Origin: Pseudomonadota bacterium
GTDB taxonomy: Bacteria > Pseudomonadota > Alphaproteobacteria > Rhizobiales > Rhizobiaceae
Assembly: GCA_023457435.1 (NCBI GenBank)
Contig: JAEWLS010000027.1
Coordinates: 186,001 to 250,000 of the forward strand
Length of the DNA stretch: 64,000 bases
Reading direction: 5' to 3'
Shown here: piece after piece, positions 1 through 9,745 of the stretch
Layout of the letters: the number at the start of each line of letters is the position of its first letter
Position numbering within the stretch: the first letter of the stretch is position 1
Notes under the pieces: model-generated
Database searches by the model: none
Seen by the model: the letters and a program-made list of their open reading frames with translations, nothing else
What the model was told of the DNA's origin: nothing
Made by a program: the position numbers and the translations under genes

Positions 1-3000
1 CTGCGCCGGGGCCTCGATCGCCACGTCGAGCTTGCGCTTGCCGGGATCGACCGCCAGCCATTTGATGCCGATGGCGCGCATCGGCATGCGGCTGTCGGTG
101 GCGTCGCCGGGCCGGAAGAGCGTCGCCGTGACATAGGCTCCGGCACCCCACGATGCCGACACCGGAATATCGACCGTCCCGCCGCCGGCGGGGATCGTGG
201 CGTTGATGGTGGTGAGCAACCGCTCCGAGCCGACCGTGACCAGCACCTCACCGGCGAAGCGCGGCGAGATATTGAGGCGGGCGGTATCGCCGTCGGCATA
301 CTTCTCCTTGTCGAGCGCGATCTCCAGGCCGTCGGGCGTCTCGGTGGAGGATGCCTCGACGAACCAGCCGGCGGAGAACTCAACGCTGCTGACCGGGCCG
401 TCATCTTCCGGCGCGGTGACCTCAAGACGGTAACGGCCCCAACGCACCGGCGCGACGATCTGGACCTCGCTGTCGGCCCTGGCGGCGATAACCCCCGCCG
501 CCACCTTCGACGTCGTGGTAACGGGTTCGTAGTTCCACGAATTGTTTGACCTATACCACTGGTAGGAGCGCTCAATCCGCTCGAGCTTCCAGCTGAGGTT
601 GGCAAGATCGATGCGCTCGCCGTCAGGATCGAGCGCAATGACGCTGAAGCTGGCCTGGGAGCCTTCCGGCACCTCGTCGCCGGCGAATCCCGGCCTGATG
701 CCGATCATGTCGGTCTGCGGCGCCACGGACACGTCGATCGAACGCTCGACCGCACGGCCGGCGCCCTCGCGCATCCGGACCGTGATCTCGGCGTTGACGA
801 AGCGCGTCGTGGAAGGGATGGCGTCGATCGAAACCGGGAACTCCGCCTTGCCGTCCTCGTCGGTAAGCGGCAGGTCGGACAACTCGGTGACGTTCGACTC
901 GTTACCGTCGCTCTCGTCGGACAGACCGAAGCGGTAGCCCGGGAACGCGTCCCACTCCGTCGTGGTGGTCAGCGACACGTCGCCTTCGAGGGACAGGCCG
1001 GAAGCCGGCGCGCCGTAGAGGAAGCGCCCGTCGACAGTGATGTTCGCGGCTTCACCGACGGCGATCTCCTCCTCGTCGGAGGCGAGGTCGAACTCGATGC
1101 GATCCGGCACGAAGTCCTCGACGAGGAAGCTCAGCGTGGACACGGCCGGCTGCTCGGGATCGGCATGCACGCGCAGCTGCCAGGTGCCGCGCATGGCATT
1201 GGCTTCGAGAGGCAGGTCTACCGCGTATCCGCCAAGCTGCTCGCCGCTGTCGATGATGCGGCGGAACTCCACGCCGTCGGGACGCGTGAAGATGAAGGTG
1301 AGGGGCAGCTTCTCGACCGCCGCGGCCTGATCGTCGCGGGCAAGCGCCGCCGCATGGACGGTTTCGCCGGCGCGGTAGATGCCGCGCTCCGTCCAGGAGA
1401 AGACGTCGAGGGCGCCGGGCGCGGCGCGCCCTGTCACACCGCGGTCCGAGAGGTCGAAGCCGGCGCGGGTCATGTCGAGGAAGACGAAGTCGTCGGCGGT
1501 CTTCGCCATCAGGACGGCGGGCGCCATCGAGCCGGTGCCGCGCATCAGGCCGGCCGTGAGTATAGCCTTGCCGTCGGCGTCGGTCGTCGCGGTGCCGAGG
1601 ACCTCGTTGTTCTTGGCAAGGAGGGTGACCTCGACGCTGCCGGTCGGCTTGGCGGTGGCGAGCGAGCGGGCGAAGACGTTCAGACCGTCCTCGCCGGCGT
1701 AGGTCTGCAGGCCGATATCCGAGACGACGAACCACTGGGTGGCGCGGCCATACCAATAGTCGGTGTTGTCGCCCTTCGGCACAGCAACGAGCACATAGAC
1801 GCCGGGCTTGCGCTCCTTGAGCGCCTCGTCGACCGGAAATGCCGTGAGCATCTCCTTGTTGAGTTCGGAGGGCAGGTCGATCTTGCCCTTCCAGATCTGC
1901 TGGCCGATCGTCTCGTCGAAGCTGCCCGCCTCATAGCCGTCGAGCTGGCGCAGGAACTGATAGCCGGAGAGCAGCTGTGCCAGCGCGCGGTCGCCGACGC
2001 GGTGCAGCGAGACGTCGGCCTCGGTGGTGTTGACGCTGACGAGCGGGATGCCGCGCCGCGCGGTCGACGGAAGCACGAAGCTGTCGCCGGTGAAGCGGAT
2101 CGAAGGGGTGCGGTCGCGGACGTAGACGTTGAGCGCGATGGGCGCGGCGATCGACTCGCCGACGCGCGAGGGAAGTCCCTCGCGAACGACGATGTCGTAG
2201 TACTTGCCGTGCTCGAGGCCCTCGACGCAGATCTGACGCTCGGCGGCGTCGATCGCCTTCGGCGCGCGGCCGTCGACGGTGAAGAAGGAGGCGTAGTCGG
2301 TGCCGGATTCGAGTAGCGGCTCCGAGAACTGGACGCAGACACGCGGCTCGGCCGTGTCGGAATCGATCGTATGCTCGACCACGCGGAACCCCTTGCGGGC
2401 GCGCAGATCGTCGAATGCGGCTTTCACCTCCGCGCTGTTCACCAGCTCGAGGCTCGCCTTGTAGGCCTCGAGGGCAGGGCGATAGAGGTCGCGCCGATCG
2501 AGCGCCCGCGCCAGTTCGGACAGCGCCGCGGCACGCTCGTTCTTGCCGCGCGTGAGCTTGTATGCCTGGTAGGTCGCCGACGTGGCGGCGGTGACGAGAC
2601 GTGCACGCTCCGAGTAGTCGGTGCTCTCGATCAACATGAGAGCGGTGCCGAGGCGGGTCCAAAGGTCGCGGTCGTCGGGCGAGATCCTGAGCGCCGCGCG
2701 ATAGTTGTCGACCGAGGCACGCGGATTGGTCGACAACGAACCGTCGCCCGAGGTCATCAGCAGACCCATTCCGAGGTTTGGCTCGACCTGGCCGGAAGAC
2801 AGCAGCTCGGCGCGGTAGCGCGTCAGTTCGTCAGGAACATAGCTCGGCAGGAAGGCTAGATCGCCGGCGGCGCCGAGGTCCGGCTCACCGGAGATGCTGA
2901 CGACCTTGCCCGCAACGGCGCCGGGAAACGCGTTCAGAACGCTGAAGTCGGACTTCAGGAAGCACCATTTCGCCTTCGGATTGTAGGTGAAGGCGCGGCA

Positions 3001-3189
3001 GCCGTTGTCGCGAAGGCAGATGTTGGAGCACTGGTCCTGGGTGACGTTGCGCTCCGTCCTGAGATCGAAGCCGAAGTAGTCGCTGTCCGGCTTGAGTTCG
3101 ACCTTCTTGCCCTGCGCCAAGGCCGGCGCCAGACCCAGCCCGATGAACATCGCGATCGCCGCGAACAACTTGCCAGCGCGCAATACCAT
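1..3189 (-). CDS. Alpha-2-macroglobulin family protein with N-terminal PAN module (3' end beyond the window)
   Basis: Reading leftwards from an ATG at 3189, the frame stays open to base 1, giving 1063 codons; the C-terminus, where a thioester and receptor-like domains would lie, is outside the window. A signal peptide (about residues 1-26, ending ALAQ) is followed by a small PAN/apple-like cysteine module (QDQCSNICLRDNGCRAFTYN, then KWCFLK) and long beta-rich MG-type domains; the last visible residues (WLAVDPGKRKLDVAIEAPAQ) resemble macroglobulin repeats. Bacterial homologues of the YfhM type are periplasmic protease traps, often paired with a pbpC-like gene, which would be off the left edge. 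It is divergent from tamA, with a 274-bp gap. Family assignment is firm; the protective role is inferred from the family. Confidence 0.85.
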   Translation of the reverse strand, partial: MVLRAGKLFAAIAMFIGLGLAPALAQGKKVELKPDSDYFGFDLRTERNVTQDQCSNICLRDNGCRAFTYNPKAKWCFLKSDFSVLNAFPGAVAGKVVSISGEPDLGAAGDLAFLPSYVPDELTRYRAELLSSGQVEPNLGMGLLMTSGDGSLSTNPRASVDNYRAALRISPDDRDLWTRLGTALMLIESTDYSERARLVTAATSATYQAYKLTRGKNERAAALSELARALDRRDLYRPALEAYKASLELVNSAEVKAAFDDLRARKGFRVVEHTIDSDTAEPRVCVQFSEPLLESGTDYASFFTVDGRAPKAIDAAERQICVEGLEHGKYYDIVVREGLPSRVGESIAAPIALNVYVRDRTPSIRFTGDSFVLPSTARRGIPLVSVNTTEADVSLHRVGDRALAQLLSGYQFLRQLDGYEAGSFDETIGQQIWKGKIDLPSELNKEMLTAFPVDEALKERKPGVYVLVAVPKGDNTDYWYGRATQWFVVSDIGLQTYAGEDGLNVFARSLATAKPTGSVEVTLLAKNNEVLGTATTDADGKAILTAGLMRGTGSMAPAVLMAKTADDFVFLDMTRAGFDLSDRGVTGRAAPGALDVFSWTERGIYRAGETVHAAALARDDQAAAVEKLPLTFIFTRPDGVEFRRIIDSGEQLGGYAVDLPLEANAMRGTWQLRVHADPEQPAVSTLSFLVEDFVPDRIEFDLASDEEEIAVGEAANITVDGRFLYGAPASGLSLEGDVSLTTTTEWDAFPGYRFGLSDESDGNESNVTELSDLPLTDEDGKAEFPVSIDAIPSTTRFVNAEITVRMREGAGRAVERSIDVSVAPQTDMIGIRPGFAGDEVPEGSQASFSVIALDPDGERIDLANLSWKLERIERSYQWYRSNNSWNYEPVTTTSKVAAGVIAARADSEVQIVAPVRWGRYRLEVTAPEDDGPVSSVEFSAGWFVEASSTETPDGLEIALDKEKYADGDTARLNISPRFAGEVLVTVGSERLLTTINATIPAGGGTVDIPVSASWGAGAYVTATLFRPGDATDSRMPMRAIGIKWLAVDPGKRKLDVAIEAPAQ

Positions 3190-3463
3190 ACCGTCTCTCC
3201 CGAAATCCCCGACACAACGGATCGATGACTGAGGCGCCCGAGGGCCCATGATGTCAACGCGCCGCGATGCAACCATATGGGATATAATCTGTTTCCGCTT
3301 TGTGCCGGCACGCCGGCGCCCCCGGTCACGGGCCGAGTATGTCGCAGGGCACATGACGTTCGGGAAGTGGAGGGGGCGATTGTGGCTGGATTAGGTACGG
3401 CGTTGGTTGCGCGTTAACCGAAAACTTCATTCCAATTTCAGGAATAGCGTTTACGCTGGTGGC

Positions 3464-5389
3464 ATGCGCTGCCGAACCGATCAGTTCGACCGGGTGGTTT
3501 CGCGCGTCCCGTGGTTCGGGCGCGCCGGCGCCGCGATTCTGATTGCACTCTGCGTGGCTTTGACCGTGCAGCCGGCTTCGGCGTTCGAACTCTTTGGTGT
3601 CAGGCTGTGGGGCGAGGACAAGGACGAGACGGATGTTGCCGATCCGCTTCGCTACACGCTGACGTTCGATGCCGGCACAGCGGATGCAGCGCTGAAATCG
3701 ACGCTCGAGGACGCTTCAGGTTTCAAGGCCGACGAAAAGCGTCCGGTCTCAGGGTCGCTCGGCTTGCTGGCGAAGGCCCGTGCGGAACGCGAGCAACTTG
3801 TCGGCGCTCTCTATGAAGCCGGCCGCTACAACGGCGTCGTCAACATCTTCATCAACGGCACGCCACTCGACGAGATCCCGCTCGACGCCAGGTTTGGCGA
3901 AGGACCGGTTCCGGTCAGCGTAGCGGTTGAACCGGGCTCCGTTTTCACCTTCGGCCGCATCGACGTTCGTGGCGATGGCGGACTTGCACCGGCTCGCTTC
4001 GGGCTGGTGCCTGGCGCCGAGGCGCGGTCGAGCACGATCCTCGAGGCCGAGCGCGACATGGTGCGCGCGCTCAAGGAGGAAGGTCGTCCCCTGGCGCGTG
4101 CCGCGGATCGTGAGATCGTGGCCGACCACGACACGAATACGCTCGACGTCACGCTCGTTCTTCAGGCCGGACCGACGGCACCGTATGGCGAGACGCGCGT
4201 CAGCGGCACCGAGAAAGTCGACGGCTCCTTCACCGCCTATATGGCAGGGCTTGAACCCGGGCGGCTCTATTCTCCGGAAGAAATCGAGAAGGCGCGGGAG
4301 CGGCTCAACAATCTCGACGTCTTCAGCAGCGTGGCGGTTACCGAAGCGGACAATCTGGACGGGACCGGCGCAATCCCGATCGACGTAACGGTGACCGAGC
4401 GCAAGCACCGTTATTTCGGCGTCGGTGCCACGATCTCGTCGACGGACGGTGGCGGCATCGAAGGCTATTGGGGCCATCGCAATCTCTTCGGACGTGCCGA
4501 GAAGCTGCGCATCGAAGGCTCGATCAGTCGCATCGGGCGAACCTGGAACCCGGGTCTCTTCAATTATAACGCGGCGATCCTGTTCGAAAAGCCGGGCGTG
4601 ATCGGCCCGGCGTCCAAGTTCACATCGAGCCTGCGCGCGAATTACGAGAACCCCGACGCCTACAACAAGTTCTCCATCGATGGCCGCGCCGGCGTCGGCT
4701 ACGAGCTGACGAGCAAGCAGACGGTATCGGCAGAGACCAGGCTTGAATGGTCGCGCGTTACCGAGGCTGCGACAGGCATCCAGACCCGCCATCTTCTCGT
4801 CAGTATTCCGCTGCAGTACGTGTTCGACGGGCGCGACGACCGGCTCGATCCCACCAAAGGCTATCGACTGCTGGCCTATGCGGAGCCTACCTACGACATC
4901 TTCACCGGGGCATTCTTCGTCAAGGTGCGCGGGGAAGGTTCGGCCTACAAGGCGATCGACGAGGACGGTCGTTTCGTTATGGCAGGACGACTTGCGGCGG
5001 GCTCCATTCTAGGTGCGCCGCTCGCCGCCGTTCCGGCGGATCGGCGCTTCTATGCCGGCGGCGGCGGGTCGGTTCGCGGTTATGGGTTCCAACGGGTAGG
5101 GCCGATCGATCCGGCAGGCGTGCCGACGGGAGGGCTCTCATATACAGAGGCTTCCGTGGAAATGCGCTTCAAGGTCAACGACAAGTTCGGCATCGTGCCG
5201 TTCGTCGACGCCGGTACGGTCTCGGGTCGAACGTTCCCCGATTTCGCCGACGTGCGCTACGGCGCCGGCCTCGGTTTCCGTTACCTGACGCCCTTCGGCC
5301 CGCTGCGCGTCGATGTCGCTGTGCCGCTCAATCCGCGCGCTGGCGATCCCGCTTTCGGCATCTACGCCGGCATCGGCCAGGCGTTCTAG
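3464..5389 (+). CDS. tamA: TamA-type outer-membrane Omp85 protein of the translocation and assembly module
   Basis: A 641-residue Omp85-family protein. The signal sequence ends near residue 40 (QPASAFE). POTRA-type repeats occupy roughly residues 60-320 (for example VFTFGRIDVRGDGG and LEPGRLYSPEEIEKARERLN). A C-terminal 16-strand-type barrel follows, with GGGGSVRGYGFQ and a terminal phenylalanine (YAGIGQAF), the usual outer-membrane insertion signal. TamA sits in the outer membrane and works with TamB on insertion of certain outer-membrane proteins and in lipid transport. The gene is followed after 5 bp by tamB, the standard pairing. An in-frame TTG lies upstream at 3407; the ATG at 3464 was preferred because it gives a normal signal peptide. 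Confidence 0.93.
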   Translation: MRCRTDQFDRVVSRVPWFGRAGAAILIALCVALTVQPASAFELFGVRLWGEDKDETDVADPLRYTLTFDAGTADAALKSTLEDASGFKADEKRPVSGSLGLLAKARAEREQLVGALYEAGRYNGVVNIFINGTPLDEIPLDARFGEGPVPVSVAVEPGSVFTFGRIDVRGDGGLAPARFGLVPGAEARSSTILEAERDMVRALKEEGRPLARAADREIVADHDTNTLDVTLVLQAGPTAPYGETRVSGTEKVDGSFTAYMAGLEPGRLYSPEEIEKARERLNNLDVFSSVAVTEADNLDGTGAIPIDVTVTERKHRYFGVGATISSTDGGGIEGYWGHRNLFGRAEKLRIEGSISRIGRTWNPGLFNYNAAILFEKPGVIGPASKFTSSLRANYENPDAYNKFSIDGRAGVGYELTSKQTVSAETRLEWSRVTEAATGIQTRHLLVSIPLQYVFDGRDDRLDPTKGYRLLAYAEPTYDIFTGAFFVKVRGEGSAYKAIDEDGRFVMAGRLAAGSILGAPLAAVPADRRFYAGGGGSVRGYGFQRVGPIDPAGVPTGGLSYTEASVEMRFKVNDKFGIVPFVDAGTVSGRTFPDFADVRYGAGLGFRYLTPFGPLRVDVAVPLNPRAGDPAFGIYAGIGQAF

Positions 5390-5394
5390 GCGCG

Positions 5395-8300
5395 ATGCGC
5401 CTCTTCGCCAGACTCGTGCGCTTCAGCGCGTGGGGCCTCGTCGGCATTCTGGCGCTCGCACTTGGTGCCGTCGCCGTCCTCACGATGACGGAACGCGGAC
5501 GCTCCAACCTCGCGAGCATCGTATCGTGGGCCATCTCCGGGCCCGATGCACAAATCGCGCTCACAGGCATCGACGGACTGCTCAACGGGCGTCTTCGCGC
5601 CGAGAGCCTGGTGCTCGCCGATGCGGAAGGGCCATGGCTCGCGCTGCGCGACGTGGAGGTCGACTGGTCGCCCTTGGCGCTCCTCGGATTTACCTTCGAC
5701 GCTGAGCGCGTGGCCGCGAGGCGAGTCGAGCTTGCTCGCTTGCCCAAGAGATCCAGCAGCACAGAATCCTCCGGACTGCCCGTGCAAATCCGGATTCAGC
5801 GCTTTGAATTCCCGGACGTCGCCCTCGGCGAGGCGTTGGCTGGCACCGTAGCAAGCCTGGCAGCCCAAGGCAGCGTGAGGATCGAGGGCAACCCTCTCGC
5901 TGTGTCGGGCCAGATCGATGCCAGGCGCACGGACGGGATAGAGGGAACGCTGTCGGCCAAGGCGGCCTACCTTCCGCAGGACAATCGCATCGAGCTCCAG
6001 GTGGATGGGCGTGAGCCCGCAGGGGGTATACTTGCCACGTTGCTGGCCCTGCCCGGCAAACCGGCGATTGCCGTCACGGCTTCCGGAAGCGGACCGGCAA
6101 GCGACTGGGACGGCCGAGCCGAAATGGCGCTTGACGGTCAGGTTGTGACACGCCTCACCGGCCGCCACCAATTCATCGACGCCGGCAGCCGCGTCGAACT
6201 CGAGGGTCAGGGCCGCTTCGCGCTGTTCCTCCCGACCGGCATCGCGCCGCTTGCTGAGGGTAATACGAGCTTTTCGGCAACAGCGACGATCGGGACGGAG
6301 GGACGTACCGAAGTTGCGGCTGCGGCGCTGCAGTCGGCAGCAGTCGACGCGCGTGCGAGCGGAGTTATCGATCCAACCGGCAGTAACGATTTCAGGCTCT
6401 CGGCGACCGCGCGGCAAGGAGCCGCACCGGTGCAGCTAGATATGCTCACAGCGACCCTAAAGAGCGCCGAGTTGACCGTTACCGGGCCGGGAAGCGCTGC
6501 AAGAGTCTCGGCGAACATGGAACTCCCGGCAGTGTCTCTACCCGACTACCAGGCTGAGAACGTCGCCATGTCGATCGGCTCCACTGCCTTCGACCTCCCC
6601 ACACTGTCCGGCAACCTTACTTTCACGGCCACAGCCGAGGCGGCGGGGAGTGCGAACGCGACGGTAGCGGGTCTGCTGGCGGGAAAAATCGAACTGACGG
6701 GCGATATGCAGATCGCGGAACAAACGATCACCTTTGCCGCGAAGAACGTCCGGAGCGGAACCGCGTCGGCCACGGTCTCCGGCCGCTACGACCGGCAAAG
6801 CGGCGCGGTGGAAGCCGACGTCGCGGCGGAGCTGCGCTCGGTCGTGCTGCCTGCAGCAGCACGCATGGTTCTGGCCGATGCCGTTACGCTTACCGGGCGC
6901 GTCACAAGAACTGCCGACGCGGGATTGGCGCTCACGGCGCTCGATTTGAAGTCGGGACCGCTTGCACTGGCGGGCGAGGCGGCACTTGCTGGCGGAAACG
7001 TCGACGCCAAGTTCGCTGGGACGCTTGCGGATTTGTCGCGGCTGTCGCCACGCGCGAGCGGCGCCGCGTCATTCAGTCTCACGGCAAACGGCGAGACGAC
7101 GCATCCGCGCGTGGAAGCCAAGGTGCAGAGCGCGGCAATGAAAGTCGCCGATCGCGACATACGCGACGTGACCCTGCTCGCGCGGCTGCTTGCCGATCCG
7201 GCATCGCCAAGCGGCGAATTCAGCGTCACCGGGAAGGTCGGCAGCGAGGAATTGGCTGGCGGAGCGAGCCTTGTGGCGAGTGCCGAGGGGAGCGAGTTGC
7301 GCGAACTGTCCCTCGCACTCGGCGCGAACAGAATCGAGGGCGCGCTTTCGCTTGATCGCCAACTACGCCCGCAGGGTGAGGTTGCATACACTCTGCCCGA
7401 TATCGCGCCGCTGGCCGCGCTCGGGCTGCTTGAGGCGTCGGGCGCGGCGCGCGGCAGCGCACGGTTCTACGTCGACGATGGTCGCGCCAACGTTATGGTT
7501 GATGCGCTCGTCGACCATTTGGCGGCGTTCGGCATAGAGGCGGGCGAGGTGCGTCTCAACGCATCGTTGCAGGACTACCTCGGATCGCCCGGCGTCTCGG
7601 GCGCCGTAAGCGCCGGCCGGGTGATCCGTGACACGACCGAGTTCCGCGAGTTTTCCGTGGCGCTGACGCAGGACGGGGGCTGGACGGGCTTTGACGGCAG
7701 CCTCGTTCTCAACGGCATGCCTATCAAGGCGAAGGGGCGAGCCGCCTACGCCGGTGGTGCGGCGACCATCGAGCTCGCATCAGCAGGCGTCGAGCTGCGC
7801 GGCACACCGGCAAGGCTGGGCGCCCCGACAACGCTCATCGTGCGCGATGGAGCCGTAAGCCTGAACCAGCTCATTGTCTCCGCATCGGGCGGTCGCGCCA
7901 CGATCTCCGGTTCGGCCGGCGCACAGCTTAATCTGGATGTTGCGCTCGCCTCGCTGCCGGCAAGCGCCATCAACGCGTTTGCGGCCGGGCTCGACGCCAG
8001 GGGCACCTTGTCAGGCACGGTGCGGGTGACCGGTCCGGCCGCAGCTCCCGCCGTCAGCTTCGATGCGAGACTGGCGGAAGGCGCAGTGGCGCAGACCCGC
8101 GCGGCGGGTTTCGGCGCGATGGACGTGCGATCGAGCGGCACTTATGCGGGCAACACGCTGCGCTTCACCGCGCGGGTCGGCGACGGGTCGGGGCTGGGCA
8201 TGGACGGCGGGGGGACGATCAACATCGCCGCCCGCACCGCATCTCTGGATTTCTCCGGCTCCGTACCGTTTGGCTTCCTGACACACCGGCTGGCGGCACA

Positions 8301-9543
8301 GGGTGTGGCCCTCAGCGGCACGGCAAGCGTTTCGATCGCGGTGCGCGGAAACTTGTTCTCGCCGGATCTTTCGGGGCGCGTGTCGACGAGCGGAGCGCGC
8401 TTCGTGCACGCGGCGTCAGGGCTCGCCGTCGACGATCTCGCCGCCGATATCGCGCTCGCGGGCGGCACCGCCACGATCTCGAGCATGACCGGACGCCTGT
8501 CGACCGGCGGCTCCATAACCGGCAGCGGCAGTGTCGGCATCGACCCCTCCAAAGGCTTTCCGGCAGATCTCTCGATATCGGTCGGCGACGGACGCTACAC
8601 CGATGGACGTGTCGTCACCTCCAGCTTTTCCGGCGACATCAAGGTGACCGGGCCGCTCGTCGCCGACCCGCTTCTGGCCGGCAACGTAAGCCTCGGGCGA
8701 ACCGTGATCACCGTACCCGAGCGCATCGGCGGAGCTTCCGCCGGCAGTCTCGACGTGCAGCATCGAAACGCGCCTGCAAGCGTCGTGCGGCAGGACGCGG
8801 CGCTGCGGCCGGCGAACGGCGGCGGGGAGGGGGGCAGCGGGCTTGCGCTCGACCTCAATATCCAGGCGCCTCAGCAGATCTTCATCGTAGGACGCGGACT
8901 CGACGCGGAACTTGGCGGGAACCTGCGGCTGACCGGCCCGATCGCGTCGCCGCAGGCGGTGGGCCAGTTCACGATGCGCCGCGGCCGCCTGTCTCTGCTT
9001 GGACGCAGGCTCGAGTTCACCTCCGGCACGGTCGGGTTCTCGGGCTCGATGGTTCCTTATCTCAACCTGGTGGCGACGACACAGGCGGAGGGCGCGACCG
9101 TGACGGTCACCGTGACGGGGCCGGCTACCGATCCGACGTTCTCGTTCGCGTCGACGCCGTCGCTGCCGGAAGATGAGGTGATGGCGCGCCTGGTGTTCGG
9201 CAAGGCGATGGGCAGCCTCTCTCCGCTCCAGATCGCGCAGCTTGCGGCCGCGGTCGGCCAGCTCGCCGGGATCGGCGGATCGACGTCGTTTCTCGAGAAC
9301 CTCCGCGAGCAGATCGGCGTCGACGACATCGACGTGCGAACCGACGAGAAGACCGGCGACACGTCGCTGTCCGTCGGCAAGTATCTCAACGACCGAACCT
9401 ACCTGACGCTCGAGAAGGGAACTCAGCCCGGTTCGGGCAAGGCGACGATCGACCTCAACGTCGGCGGCGGGCTCAAGCTGCGCGGGCAGGCGAGCGACGA
9501 CGGCAAGGCCAAGGGCGGCATATTCTACGAGCGCGAATACTGA
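5395..9543 (+). CDS. tamB: TamB translocation and assembly module inner-membrane protein (DUF490)
   Basis: A 1382-residue protein starting 5 bp after tamA. One N-terminal membrane anchor (about residues 7-29, WGLVGILALALGAVAVLT) is followed by a very long beta-helical periplasmic region rich in alternating hydrophobic residues. The C-terminal TamB/DUF490 domain (about the last 380 residues) contains the typical GRLSLLGRRLEFTSGTVGFSG and LPEDEVMARLVFGKAMGSLS stretches and ends FYEREY. TamB spans the periplasm as a hydrophobic groove between inner membrane and TamA; AsmA-like proteins of this class are linked to phospholipid transport and outer-membrane integrity. The length is usual for Rhizobiales. 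The same frame is open upstream inside tamA, but the ATG at 5395 begins the recognisable anchor. Confidence 0.94.
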   Translation: MRLFARLVRFSAWGLVGILALALGAVAVLTMTERGRSNLASIVSWAISGPDAQIALTGIDGLLNGRLRAESLVLADAEGPWLALRDVEVDWSPLALLGFTFDAERVAARRVELARLPKRSSSTESSGLPVQIRIQRFEFPDVALGEALAGTVASLAAQGSVRIEGNPLAVSGQIDARRTDGIEGTLSAKAAYLPQDNRIELQVDGREPAGGILATLLALPGKPAIAVTASGSGPASDWDGRAEMALDGQVVTRLTGRHQFIDAGSRVELEGQGRFALFLPTGIAPLAEGNTSFSATATIGTEGRTEVAAAALQSAAVDARASGVIDPTGSNDFRLSATARQGAAPVQLDMLTATLKSAELTVTGPGSAARVSANMELPAVSLPDYQAENVAMSIGSTAFDLPTLSGNLTFTATAEAAGSANATVAGLLAGKIELTGDMQIAEQTITFAAKNVRSGTASATVSGRYDRQSGAVEADVAAELRSVVLPAAARMVLADAVTLTGRVTRTADAGLALTALDLKSGPLALAGEAALAGGNVDAKFAGTLADLSRLSPRASGAASFSLTANGETTHPRVEAKVQSAAMKVADRDIRDVTLLARLLADPASPSGEFSVTGKVGSEELAGGASLVASAEGSELRELSLALGANRIEGALSLDRQLRPQGEVAYTLPDIAPLAALGLLEASGAARGSARFYVDDGRANVMVDALVDHLAAFGIEAGEVRLNASLQDYLGSPGVSGAVSAGRVIRDTTEFREFSVALTQDGGWTGFDGSLVLNGMPIKAKGRAAYAGGAATIELASAGVELRGTPARLGAPTTLIVRDGAVSLNQLIVSASGGRATISGSAGAQLNLDVALASLPASAINAFAAGLDARGTLSGTVRVTGPAAAPAVSFDARLAEGAVAQTRAAGFGAMDVRSSGTYAGNTLRFTARVGDGSGLGMDGGGTINIAARTASLDFSGSVPFGFLTHRLAAQGVALSGTASVSIAVRGNLFSPDLSGRVSTSGARFVHAASGLAVDDLAADIALAGGTATISSMTGRLSTGGSITGSGSVGIDPSKGFPADLSISVGDGRYTDGRVVTSSFSGDIKVTGPLVADPLLAGNVSLGRTVITVPERIGGASAGSLDVQHRNAPASVVRQDAALRPANGGGEGGSGLALDLNIQAPQQIFIVGRGLDAELGGNLRLTGPIASPQAVGQFTMRRGRLSLLGRRLEFTSGTVGFSGSMVPYLNLVATTQAEGATVTVTVTGPATDPTFSFASTPSLPEDEVMARLVFGKAMGSLSPLQIAQLAAAVGQLAGIGGSTSFLENLREQIGVDDIDVRTDEKTGDTSLSVGKYLNDRTYLTLEKGTQPGSGKATIDLNVGGGLKLRGQASDDGKAKGGIFYEREY

Positions 9544-9745
9544 TCGCTCGCGGCGCATCCTGAACGAATTGACCGCCCGCCTATTGGATTTGCGTCAAGA
9601 TTGTCGCAATCGCGGCATCCGCTGCGACGTCAAAGTTGCACATTTGGTCGTGGAACTGTCGGGCGAACCACCCATAAGAATTTTGACACAGGGGGTTCGA
9701 TCGGGGATGTTGGCCTGAGCCGGCCTACCAATGGGAGATTGTCGC

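Noticed and set aside
8416..9558. A long minus-strand frame across the end of tamB.
   Set aside because: Product is Arg/His/Glu-rich without a domain; tamB's C-terminal domain is unmistakable on the other strand.
9680..9712. TTGACA at about 9684 as a -35 element for the peptide transporter operon.
   Set aside because: No acceptable -10 element lies 16-18 bp downstream, so the promoter cannot be placed.
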